This document shows positions 1-11,737 of a DNA stretch of 43,986 nt, one piece after another. The stretch covers positions 1 to 43,986 of the forward strand of contig JAFREE010000186.1 of assembly GCA_019400425.1 (NCBI GenBank), read 5' to 3'. Position numbers and translations under genes: made by a program. The notes under the pieces were generated by a model, which made no database searches, was not told where the DNA came from, and worked only from the letters and a program-made list of their open reading frames with translations. Numbering within the stretch: the stretch's first letter is position 1; each line of letters starts with the position of its first letter. The DNA comes from Hymenochaete sp. R1 (taxonomy: Eukaryota; Basidiomycota; Agaricomycetes; Hymenochaetales; Hymenochaetaceae).

Positions 1-382
1 TGAAAAAGCACATCTAAATTCTCAATTCCCTTCTAAGTCCCTTTCTCATTGCGGGATATCCGCAAATCCCCGGAGTGGGAGTGGGAAGGTCTGGAGATTA
101 GTGTCGATCATGCGATCGACGGATACGCCACGATGTGGAACTCGGGTCTTCGATTGCCGTGTTCAAGAAGGTTGAGCATCGCGACGAACGACATCGAAAT
201 CCAATAGCAACTATCCACTTGCTTTTCTCAGAAAAATGATGGCGACAGCCCGACGGACTGGGTCTCAGTGGGACTGGGATCATTTCCCCCTTCAACAACG
301 ACGACGACGACGAGCTCGACAGCGCTAATAACGACGACAGTCACCTTTCGTTCATCCATAGCAAAAGAGTCAGCCTCCAGGA
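1..382. other. Gene-free 5' flank of the CFA synthase
   Basis: No convincing gene is visible here. A short run of ACG/GAC triplets lies at about 297-318. An in-frame TAG at 359-361 precedes the chosen CFA start at 383. An additional upstream coding exon cannot be excluded, because the segment before 383 has possible AG acceptors (for example at 379-380). Confidence 0.5.
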
Positions 383-2455
383 ATGTCCATAGCGGCGACG
401 GCACTTTCGTTGGCTTCAGCAGGAGCAAGACATGCTGTTCTAGCTGTCCTCTCAAATATCCAGATCGGTCAACTCTTCATACGTGACCGACCGAGCAGTC
501 GCATACACATCTTCCCCAAAATCGAGGAACCTGTCGGACCAAAAGCAATATTGGTTGTGTGTAACGAGATCTTCTGGCTTCGACTCGCAGCAATGTCCGA
601 CTTAGGTTTTGCAGAAGCCTACATGTTTGGCGATGTACAATGCACAGAAGACGATATGCTGTCTCTGTTTCAGGCGAGCTACATTTGTTTTGGCTATCGG
701 GCTCGTAGTTGACGGCGTTACTAGATATTTCTTTTGAATCGGCCATATTTGACTTCCCTCGAGTCATCACCACTCATTCATCTCGCATCGCTGCCTCAAA
801 AGCTATTTGGAAAGTTGCCCAGCCTGTCAAGTCTGACGTCCTGGAGCCTGGATGCTCTGCATCTCCAGACTGCTCGCGCGAATATCGCAGCTCACTACGA
901 CATCTCCAACAGCATGTTCGAGGCATTCCTAAGTCCAGATATGACCTATTCATGCGCCATTTTCCAGGACTTGGATGGAGATTACAGACAGACTGGTGCG
1001 CTGTCCAATGGTTTCTATGTTAAGACCGAAAAGCCCGACGTAAACAAGCATGACCATGGCGATGAATCGCTTCCTACTCCCATTGCGACGCCTGACACCG
1101 TCAGTCAACAGACATCGAGTTCGCACAGCTCGCTAGCTGAGTCTGTTGCGCGTTCGCTTTCGTTCCTTGATCAATCGACGATCGGTGTTCAACCTGACGC
1201 CCTCCATACCGGGCAGCTTCGCAAGCTCGATCATATAATAAATCAGCTCCATATTCCCAAAAGTGGTAGCAATCAACCTGACCAATCTTTCAGGCTCCTC
1301 GAGATCGGTACAGGCTGGGGCAGTCTCTCTTTAGCGATTGCAACGCGCTTTCCACAGGTTACCATCGACACTCTTACTCTCAGCTCCGCCCAAGCTTCGC
1401 GCGTCCGCTCGCTTCTTGAGTCCCATCCATCTTTGCACGAGAGGGTCAGAGTCCACGAAACGTCATACGCTGCAATTCCTAACCTTTTTCCGCGATGGAA
1501 AAATGCGTTTGATCGGGTGGTGAGCATTGAAATGGTCGAGGCGGTTGGGAAGGAGAAGGGTGCGCTGGAAGGGTATTGGAAAGTGATTAATTGGTGTTTG
1601 AAAAAGAAAGATGGACTGGGAGTCGTTATGAGCATCACGATTCCTGAGGGCCGTGAGTCTTTATACTAATTTTCGTTGATATGGAATAATTCATTGATGG
1701 CAACCCTTTTTCGAGGATACGAACGATACCTTCATGAGACAGACTTTATTCAGAAATGGGTACGTTGCATTTTCCGTTCTGTGTTATCTTCAGACGTTGA
1801 CGTTTGCCACTTCCCCGCATTCTCTAGAGTATGGCACAGTCTTAAAGGCGGTTTCTTTTCTTTACTCATGCGAAGCTTTTGTATAGTATTCCCAGGCGGT
1901 CACCTCCCAACCGTCACCCGTCTCGTTAACGCGCTCACAGAAGGCTCTGATGGTCAGCTTACTGTCGAGTCCATCTCAAATGTGGGTCCACATTATGCCA
2001 GAACGCTACGAGAATGGCGCCATAGATTCTGCGATGCCTTTGGCCAACCAGGACTCGCGACTAAGGAAGAGAACGAAAAGCTCAGGAAGGCATTACTTGA
2101 GGGTGAAAAGGGGAAAGAGGTGGCAGATGAGGATGTCGAGGTTTTCAGGAAGAAATGGATCTGTACGTTATCTATCTTGATCGAAGTTTCTTTATTCTAA
2201 CCATTTGAACTTGCATCTGATAGACTATTTGTAAGTTTTTTCTTCAATCCATCTCGGCCTTGAAGCCGGTGACTAAGCACTGATCTTACCATTTCTTTAT
2301 TAGCTGCTATTGCGAAATTGGATTTACGACTCGATCTTTAGGCGGTAAGCACTTTTGTCTGTCAATATACTTTTATGCTCAAAATTTGGGTAGATCATAT
2401 TATAACTTTCACTCGTGAGGGCAACGTAGCGTTTGGTTGCGATGTCTTCTCGTGA
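383..2455 (+). CDS. Cyclopropane-fatty-acyl-phospholipid synthase (CFA/mycolic-acid methyltransferase family)
   Basis: SAM-dependent enzyme of the family that transfers a methylene group from S-adenosylmethionine to a cis double bond of a phospholipid acyl chain. Seen: SAM-binding LLEIGTGWGSLSLAIA, the family segment QTARANIAAHYDISNSMF, then FIQKWIFPGGHLPT and the C-terminal WIYYFCYCEIGF. My exon model is 383-673, 725-1652, 1716-1759, 1828 (one base), 1887-2162, 2224-2230 (seven bases), 2304-2344 and 2394-2455. Phases close exactly to 550 codons (549 aa). Intron 674-724 has a GC donor and AG acceptor; all others are GT-AG. The start at 383 follows an in-frame stop at 359 and gives a family-like N-terminus (SNIQIGQLFIRD). 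Fungal members are of similar length. A lone 3' fragment of a second copy lies downstream at about 4645-4925. Family assignment is firm; the exact product lipid is not known. Confidence 0.88.
1828..1828 (+). other. One-nucleotide micro-exon of the CFA gene
   Basis: The base A at 1828 lies between a GTACGT...CTCTAG intron (1760-1827, 68 nt) and a GTATGG...GTATAG intron (1829-1886, 58 nt). It supplies the first base of the ATA isoleucine codon in QKW-I-FPGG. Without it the reading frame breaks. This is inferred from phase and family conservation and is not transcript-proven. Confidence 0.65.
2224..2230 (+). other. Seven-nucleotide micro-exon of the CFA gene
   Basis: ACTATTT lies between introns 2163-2223 and 2231-2303 and encodes the middle of the conserved WIYYFCYCE stretch (split Tyr, Tyr, split Phe). 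The same element (ATTACTT, 4806-4812), with its flanking splice signals, survives in the downstream pseudogene fragment. Confidence 0.75.
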
Positions 2456-3179
2456 GCTTAGGCGCTCTTTGCGCAACTAGAGTCATAAATGTGCATTGCG
2501 TTTATTATTGTGAAGACATGTTTGTTTTTACGAGACAGTAATGTGAAGCACGAGAGGCAACAGAAAGTTTGATTACTCATCCTATGCACAACTGATTTGT
2601 TAGCATCGCACTTTCTGCAGGCAAAGATGGCGTCCGCTTTTCCTTCCTTAGCATAGAAGGCATCAATCAGCATTCTTGAATGACGAGATTATGGGCGCTG
2701 TGTTAGAACTTACCTGCGCTGAGGAATCGCTACTGACATGATTGGAGTCTTTAGTCGTGCCTCTCCTAAAGTCTACCAGGCTCTTTGACGGTGGTCCGAC
2801 AGATGTGCAGGCGAAGATACTGAGGAACGCGCAGACACCACTGGCTGAATTGAATTTGTTTCCACTTTCGCTAGAATTGGCGTCATAGCCCACTCGGACA
2901 TTCCACCACAGGGTGTAAAGTCTCAACAATACTTTGGAAAGAGGGCGAGCGTACTTATTCTAAAGGATTGGTAGGTAAGGCTCACCCATCAAATCACTCG
3001 CGCGTAACCCCGGGAAACCCTTTTGCTGGTCATGGGGATGACGAGAGGCTTAGTAATGTAATATGCTGACTCCGCGATAGGAGAGGAGGGAGGAAGCTAT
3101 ATAAAAGCCTTGACAGAAGGTTCAGCACCAAAGCCGCACAAACTTACATCTACATTCAGACTAACCAAACCGTTATTTG
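2456..3179. other. Spacer between CFA synthase and reductase 1
   Basis: Minus-strand open frames at 2458-2673 and 2663-2929 could be joined by a CAG/GTAAGT donor near 2714, but they match nothing I recognise. The last part holds the promoter of reductase 1. The stretch around 3039-3052 (ATGACGAGAGGCTTA) resembles about 5439-5452 upstream of reductase 2, which fits a duplicated block. Confidence 0.4.
3098..3107 (+). promoter_or_regulatory. TATA box of reductase 1
   Basis: TATATAAAAG lies 73 nt upstream of the ATG at 3180, a usual distance for a fungal core promoter. Reductase 2 has a matching TATAAA at 5452-5457. Confidence 0.6.
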
Positions 3180-4523
3180 ATGTCTCAGAAAGCTCTCTTC
3201 CTTACGACAGCTCCAGGAGGAAAATGGGAAGTGGGCTCTAAGGATATACCAAAGCTCGCGCCTGGCAATCTGCTTGTGAAAGTACTCGCAACCGGTCTCA
3301 ATCCTGCCGACTGGAAATTCGCAGATTATGGCATTATGCCTCACTTCAGAGAAATGGAACCAAAGCTCTTTGATCAGGAGTTTCCCGCTATATTTGGTTG
3401 CGATGGGTCGGGTGTAGTCGAGAAAGTCGGGGAGGGCGTCACTGGTTTCAAGGAAGGAGATAAAGTGTGAGTCGTATTTGGATAAATAGCTGTAACTAAT
3501 TGTGAGACCGGTTAATTGACTTCAACTTGATCATTTAAGCATGTTTCAAAGTCCCCTGGTCGCTGAACGTGCGGCGTATCAGCAATACGTTTCGATACCC
3601 TTTCGGTTTGCCGCAAAGGTAAGCACATAGTAGGAAGACAATAACGTTGCATATCTAAATTGTTGGCCAGGCTCCTTCGAACCTTTCGATTGAGGAATCT
3701 GGGACTGTCGCATCCTGTGTCATAAGTGCAGCTGCTGGACTTTACAACAAGAGGGACTCACCAAATGCTCCTCACTTGCTACCTCCGTGGGAAGGGACAA
3801 ACGAAGGCAAGTACGCCGGTAAAGCAATTATGATCTTTGGAGGATCGTCTTCTGTTGGGCAATACGGTCAGTTAAGTTTTCCTGCGTAACCAGTATCCTG
3901 GCCCAACATACTGACATCCATTATGACAGCTCTTCAATTTGCCAGATTGTCGGGTTTCTCGATCATCATAACGACGTCCTCACCGCGAAACTTTGACCTC
4001 GTCAAGTCCCTCGGCGCAACGCATGCCCTTGACCGCTCATCTGGCACGCTTATTACAGAAATAAAGCAAATACTGAATGGCATCTCCGTTGATACGGCGT
4101 TTGACACGGTTGGGGATAAGAATGCACAGGAAGCTGCGTTCGAAGTGCTTGCTCCCGGCGGATTGCTTATCCTCGCAGCGGGTTTGCAAGCGGACGCGGC
4201 CAAATATTCAGACAAATATACTCAGATGTTCACCGGATTCATCTTTTACTTGAAGCTACACGGGACTGGCGAATTTTCTTTCGAAGAGATGACAAAGTTG
4301 TTTGAGGAGAACAAACTCGTTGTGAGTCTTTGAATTTATGTCGTTAACTCGAGTTATTCGACCGAGTCGCAAGGGCACTTGAGCTGACTAGAGATTAATA
4401 AAGCCAAACGAAGTTGAGGTTCTGCCTGACGGATTAGCGGGTATCCCGAACGGTCTGGATCGTCTGAGAACGGGTAAGATCAGTGCGAAGAAACTGGTTG
4501 TTCGCCCGCAGGAAACGCCTTAA
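3180..4523 (+). CDS. Medium-chain reductase, zinc-independent enoyl-reductase/quinone-oxidoreductase type (copy 1)
   Basis: NAD(P)H-dependent oxidoreductase of the MDR superfamily, of the kind often annotated 'GroES-like' or ToxD-like in fungi. Exons are 3180-3466, 3540-3618, 3671-3866, 3930-4321 and 4404-4523, giving 357 aa. The N-terminal GroES-like fold includes VKVLATGLNPADWK and FGCDGSGVVEKVG. The nucleotide-binding motif is IFGGSSSVGQYALQFA, followed by VKSLGATHALDRSS. The structural-zinc cysteine cluster of true alcohol dehydrogenases is absent. The C-terminus GKISAKKLVVRPQETP is intact. A TATA box lies 73 nt upstream of the ATG. Its tandem paralog at 5580-6921 has identical exon lengths. 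The substrate cannot be inferred. Confidence 0.9.
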
Positions 4524-4644
4524 CTATCGAGTATACTACCTTAATTGTACGAATAAATTACAAATACTGTGACCCGTCACTGAATATCTATATAACCTGC
4601 CCCACGAACCTCTTCATTGCCTATATAGTGACGTGGTGGCTTGA

Positions 4645-4925
4645 AGTGATCGAGGCCGAAAGTGAAAGGAAAGCATTGCCTTAGGGAAGAATGAGAAGAA
4701 CAAGGTGTCTTTTGAGGACGTTGAGGTATTCGGGAAGAAATGTGTGTGTAAGTTTCAACGTATTTAAGGTCCTTTGTTTTGGTCATCCGCAATTCCGGAA
4801 AATAGATTACTTGTAAAAGTTTTCGCATGTCCGTTCTCTTGAAATCAAAACTTGAAACCAAGCACTTTGAGTTTCTTCTAGCTAATTCCGCAAAATCAAG
4901 CTTACGTTTTGATCGTATTCTCTTG
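4645..4925 (+). pseudogene. Decayed 3' fragment of the CFA synthase
   Basis: Nucleotides 4670-4750 align with the end of CFA exon 2101-2162: the stretch encoding EDVEVF-KK is readable, followed by a GTAAG donor at 4746. The AG-ATTACTT-GTAAAA unit at 4804-4816 corresponds to the 7-nt exon, and 4882-4920 to the CYCEIGFTTRS exon, now carrying TAA and TGA. An in-frame TAG also interrupts the RKALLEG equivalent. Intron remnants are kept, so this is a DNA-level duplicate and not a processed copy. No N-terminal or methyltransferase domain is present. Confidence 0.75.
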
Positions 4926-5451
4926 CGCCCCGAACACTCATCAAGATTTTTTGAATCGTATCGTCCCTGTACCTCTCTCTTATCATGAAATCATGTATAG
5001 TCTCAAAATGCAGAACTGTGAACCTCCCCAACGTAGAGGCGTATACGTCCGCTTATCAACTTGATTGACAAATCTCTCTTAGGCATGGAAGTCTGGCCTC
5101 TCTCTTGATGAATCGACATTTGCCGATGAGTATACTTCCACCTTCGCCCCTTTTTGAGGCAAAGTTGAACTTCGTTCACTCATCAAATATCCTAAGTAAT
5201 AAGTTTACAGGCGCTACTCTTCACTCCGCGCTCACTAATGCAACTTCTGCATACTTCCAGTTGAATGTTCAGTTGCGCCCTAACAAGATCTTTGATGGTA
5301 TTAGCAATCTGTTAGATGAGCGAAGACACCGAGGGACGCGCCGACATCACATGGCATCCCATTTCCAGAGACACCTGCATCGGCATTCGCTCCGGGTGCT
5401 TGACGTTTCAGAAATCAATGACAATTGATATAATTAGAATGACGAAAGGCT

Positions 5452-5457
5452 TATAAA
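5452..5457 (+). promoter_or_regulatory. TATA box of reductase 2
   Basis: TATAAA lies about 123 nt upstream of the ATG at 5580, within a stretch similar to the reductase 1 promoter. Confidence 0.4.
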
Positions 5458-5579
5458 CCTGACTCCACATTATTGGTTGGAAGGAACGTATAAAGAGACG
5501 AAGAAAGAAGGCTCATCAATAACGCACGCCTGGCAGATTTGCATCTACCTTCTCACCAAAAAACCATCATCTCAGTATC

Positions 5580-6921
5580 ATGTCTCAAAAAGCTCTCTTC
5601 CTTACGGCGGCACCAGGAGGAAAATGGGAAGTGGGCTCCAAGGATATACCCAAGCCTGCGCCAGGAAACTTGCTCGTCAAAGTGCTCGCAACCGGTCTCA
5701 ATCCTGCCGAATGGAAACTCGCGGAATATGGTGTTCCGCCGCATTTTGAGCAATTAGAGCCAAAACTATTTGATCAAGAATTTCCTGTTATTTTTGGCTT
5801 TGATGGAGCAGGTATAGTTGAGAAGTTGGGGGATGGGGCTACTGGATTCAAGGAAGGCGATGAAGTGTAAGTCGTCTCTGTCTCTACTCATGCGAAGTGA
5901 CGAACAACTCACGAATAAACCTCTGAATTGGTCCTTCTACTCAGTATGTTTCAAACCCGGCTTGTTTCAGAAAGTGCAGCGTTCCAGCAATACGTTTCCA
6001 TCCCTACTCACCTCGCCGCGAAGGTAAAATTCGAAGTGCAATATCATGTGCGAAGCGTGTCTAATATCATCGTGTTCTGAGTCAGGCGCCTTCCAACCTT
6101 TCAATTGAAGAATCGGGGACTATCGCAACCTGCGTCGTGACAGCCGTTGCAGGGCTTTACACCAAACGAGATTCGCCGAATGCTCCTCACTTGCTACCCC
6201 CTTGGAAAGGGTCTGCCGAAGGAAAGTACGGTGGTAAGGCGATCATAGTTTTTGGAGGTTCGACGTCGGTTGGACAGTATGGTCAGTCCTGTCTATCCCT
6301 GTCGGATCTGAAATAACTGACATCCATATTGTCAGTTCTTCAATTTGCAAGGTTATCCGGTTTTTCAACCATCATAACGACCGCATCACCGCACAATTTT
6401 GAGTTTGTCAAGTCTCTCGGAGCGACGCATACTCTTGATCGTTCCTCGACGACGCTCAACACGGAGATAAAGCAAATACTAAATGGTCTTCCCGTCGAGG
6501 TGGCGTTCGACACCATCTGGGATAAAGGTGTACAGGAGGTCGCTTTCGAAGTCCTTGCTCCGAACGGATTGTTAATCCTCGTAGGGAGCTTGCTGGCTGA
6601 TGCCGAGAAGTATCCAGGCAGATACTCTCAAACAATTATCGGAGGCATCTCTTTCTTAAAGATGCATGGAGGGGGAGAGTTCTCCTTCGGAGACATGACA
6701 AAGCTATTCGAGGAGAACAAACTTGTTGTAAGTTCACATCTTTTATAGTAGTGACATGACAGACCTACGCCGGGATTTGGGCTGACTAGAGATTGATACA
6801 GCCTAATAAAGTAGAGATTCTGTCTGGCGGTCTGGCGGGCATTTCGGATGGGTTGGACCGTTTAAAATTGGGCAAGGTCAGCGCGAAGAAACTGGTCGCT
6901 CGCCCACAAGAGACACCATAA
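5580..6921 (+). CDS. Medium-chain reductase, zinc-independent enoyl-reductase/quinone-oxidoreductase type (copy 2)
   Basis: Tandem paralog of 3180-4523. Exons are 5580-5866, 5945-6023, 6086-6281, 6336-6727 and 6802-6921 (287, 79, 196, 392 and 120 nt, exactly as in copy 1), giving 357 aa. The cofactor motif is VFGGSTSVGQYVLQFA. Differences that may alter specificity include FDTIWDKG for FDTVGDKN and GSLLADAEKYPGRY for AGLQADAAKYSDKY in the C-terminal half. All introns keep GT-AG ends and no frame is broken, so it is probably functional. Like copy 1, it follows a CFA 3' end, here only a relic. Confidence 0.9.
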
Positions 6922-7863
6922 CTGCCGAGTACCTCACAGCCGAATGGTCGACACCACCAGGGGTCATTGGCACGAATATCGTCCCATCTTTGAAAGTATG
7001 AAGCATGTTATTTTCCGTTACAGTATAGTTATATTGCGTGTTCTGTAAACCGGTTGGCGAGCCGTAAAGTGGCTTAGAAGCGCTCTGCGATACGCCTAAG
7101 AAACGGTGTAGCAATGTAAGCCCGGAAACAAGAAATTTGCGAAAGCCACGAGTTTTCAACAAGCTTTCATTCCGACTGCCGGTCATCCGAAGATCCACCC
7201 GTCTAACAACATGGAGAATCCGTTTGTCTTGGAGACGCCCGAGTCCCTTGTTCGCACGATCTGGTGCCCTAAATCGCAGGACACATGAGCGCTGTACAGC
7301 CTTCATTTGAGATCATCTGTGATCAAAAAAAGAAGAGCGTACAACGAATTGATAGATATGATGAGTGTTGTCTTCCGTAAGAATGCAGAATTGTTGGAGA
7401 GGTTCAATAGAGTTGCCTGGGTGATGGGAGACAGAAGAAAGTGCAGTGAACTTCTTTGGTTTCAGTCGAGGTCCTTGTGGTGGTGGTGGGTGTTATTGAA
7501 AAGGGAAGCCTGAAAGGGAAGTGGATCCGGGCGGTTCGGACAAAACTTGCCAAATCGGGAATACAGCCGACCAGAATTTGATTAAACTTTTGGGTTATTT
7601 CAGCGCGCCCATTCGCTGCTCCCTCCCCTGCCCTCTGTCCACGACCACCACATTCACGACAGTAACAACGGCCGCTCAAAGTCCGTGCCTTCGACAACGA
7701 ACTCGATCGCAGAGATAACGTTGAGCTCAAGAACTTCGCTGATATCCACGCAGCGCCCGACGACATCGACACGACACCCACAGTTGCGGACTAGACGCGC
7801 TTCGTACGACTGACATCACACTTTTGAATTCCGCCTGTCCCCTTCCACCACCTCTGTTGAGAA
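6922..7863. other. Intergenic region and CDK1 5' leader
   Basis: Open frames on both strands (for example 6878-7306 and 7404-7781, minus) overlap the end of reductase 2 or the CDK1 leader and show no family features. The C/A-rich stretch from about 7620 to 7863 looks like the CDK1 promoter and 5' leader. Confidence 0.4.
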
Positions 7864-9687
<1,824 letters not shown>

Positions 9688-11737
9688 ACTTTGACGAATA
9701 ATAGCTTCGACCTCTTTCAACTTCTCATTCATTGTAATTCTACCTGACTCATCAACCCGCTGCAACTTTCCTTGCCACTTCTCTTTGTTTCTTTGTTTTT
9801 TTCTTTCTTTATTCTTGCTAAATTTGGGTTTGCGGTAAGCGTCCAGCGACAGCATTGCCGCTTGTCAGCAACCATTTCTCGTTCGTACGAAACGAAACGA
9901 ACTTCGTCTTCCCCCTTCTTTGGTGACGTCTCCACGTTCATGTTTCAACGATACATTCTTCATACGATACCACGATACACATCGTACATCCTGCGATTAC
10001 GAGTAGTCCCCAGAGAGTAAAAGTTAAAAATCAGTTTGTATCATCACGACGGGAATATACTGGTACTATATACTTTTAAACATTGATGAAGTGTTGGGAA
10101 CGGAAGACCCCTTGCTGAGCTTCAACTTCGATTATTCATCCGCCCATCATCTATACTTGCGTTGCGCCAATCCAGGTCCTAATGCACGCCTGAAATAGAC
10201 TTTGGGTGGCTATTCTATCGGACGAAGGAAGAGCGGAAGGCACGGCGGAACGTGTCCATGTTTCTATGAATGCGAACGCGGGAGGCAAGCTCCGCGGTAG
10301 AAGTAAGGAGACCTGGAAATGGTGGAGAGATAAGCTTTTGCCCCCTCCCCCCCTTTCCCCAATCCTTTGGACATTCAAAGGCAGTTCATTTACACCAAGT
10401 CGACTTTGAGTGAGGTCTATAGGAGGCTGTGGATGTGCGGGGAGGCGAAAAAGCTTCTGAATTCACCATTACTTCTACAGTATGATTTACTGGCCGGCTT
10501 ATGCAACTTGTTCTGTTATTGTCATTCCGAAAAGAGATTGCAGTCCTTATCTGCGAGTGAACCGAGTGATAGTTCGGATGCTATCGATAATCCATACAGC
10601 GCAATTCTAGCTTAAGGTTTATATTCCAAAGGATGGGATATAGCTCTTTTGGTCGATAAGCAAGGTCTCGCATAGATTGGGTTTGATAGATACAATACCT
10701 CACATCAAGTCAAATTCCGGGAAGAGGATATGTTGTTCTGTGGATGTGGTTGCTTACAAAACAGCATACTTCGGTCCCAGGGAAGACAATTCAGGACAAA
10801 AGTCCATACCCCACGGTTAACGGAACCAAATGCCAGCGCGTGTTTTGTGCGAATGAGGAGACCTCTATTCATATCCTAATCCGAGGGCAGATCACGCTTC
10901 TTTTCTTATTCTTTGTGAGAAACAAACTGGTTCGGTAGGTTAAGCTGTTCTACCCTGCTTCTCCCTTGAGGATCGCAGAAGAGTGACCTCGTTCGGGAGG
11001 ACGGCGGCGTATCACGAGAGCTCTAGACTCGGAACATGTTTGCAGTGACGATGGTGGATTACCATCCCAGGGCAAGCCCTGGGAGTTTGCGATTGCACTA
11101 TCGTGCACATCTCTTGAGCACACTGGAGCAAATGTACGCGAGTATATGTTTGTTTTAATTTCCGTCCTGATGACACCCGATCTACCAGATTTGATGGGGA
11201 AGATAGTGAGTAGCGCAAAAAAGGCGAGCGTACCAGCGTGTTGGGGAAAGACCGGGGACATGCTGCGGACGAAGGAAGCTTCGGAGAGGATGGTATCAAG
11301 CATATGAGGTCAGTGTTTGTTACGTTTTGAGATCTCGTAGGATGGGAAGAGTCAGAAGGCGAGAGCAGACGAAGAATCGAAGATGCTGAGAAAGTCTCCA
11401 AGGGTTTCTCCGAACCTTCTCACATCGATGGGCTCGTGTTCAGTGCCAATTCTTGGTCAACGAATAGGCTATTCTCCAGATGACGTTCTGCAAGCGATCG
11501 AATACAGTTTGAGATGAACATGGTCGGAATGAATCAAATCCTCATCAAAATCGATGAAAGACGATTCGAACGAACATTGAAAACGAGGAACTAATCGATG
11601 GTCGATCATCAAACTGCCATATCGGGTAGTCGCAGATCACGTATAAGTACAGAGCGATCGCCCGCTCGGTTGTGGAAGCTCTCCTCTTTCTCTTCCTCCT
11701 CGCCCTCTCTGATCCTTCATCGTCTGCATCTATAGAC
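9688..11737. other. Long intergenic region between CDK1 and FKBP12
   Basis: About 2 kb without a supportable gene. Overlapping minus-strand frames at 10950-11303 and 11012-11401 are open, but neither shows a known domain; the first contains a short hydrophobic run. A perfect 9-bp inverted repeat with a 2-nt loop sits at 11065-11084. The last 100 nt are the FKBP12 leader, with TATAAG at about 11643. Confidence 0.4.
11065..11084. repeat. Perfect short inverted repeat
   Basis: TCCCAGGGC, then AA, then GCCCTGGGA: a GC-rich 9-bp stem with only two unpaired bases. Its role is unknown; it could form a hairpin or be a protein site. Confidence 0.5.

Larger units (their letters stand above)
4524..5579. 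other. Spacer between the two reductases, with CFA relic
   Basis: Holds the CFA pseudogene fragment (about 4645-4925) and otherwise no gene I can support. A 107-codon plus-strand open frame at 5105-5428 has no recognisable domain and lies in the part homologous to the CFA-reductase spacer. Confidence 0.45.

Noticed and set aside
268..486. Plus-strand frame MGLGSFPPSTTTTTT as a start of the CFA gene
   Set aside because: It is in a different frame from the conserved CFA exon and is a product of the ACG triplet run.
1760..1886. Single 127-nt intron in CFA
   Set aside because: Joining GT at 1760 to AG at 1886 shifts the frame. The alternative donor GTTGCA at 1764 is weak and adds an extra residue to the conserved motif.
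2458..2929. Small minus-strand gene between CFA and reductase 1
   Set aside because: No recognisable domain, no good acceptor joining the two frames, and the region belongs to the duplicated spacer.
6878..7306. 142-codon minus-strand frame
   Set aside because: Overlaps the coding end of reductase 2 and has no family features.
10950..11401. Two overlapping minus-strand frames as a gene
   Set aside because: Open in two frames at once, no domain, no supported exon chain.
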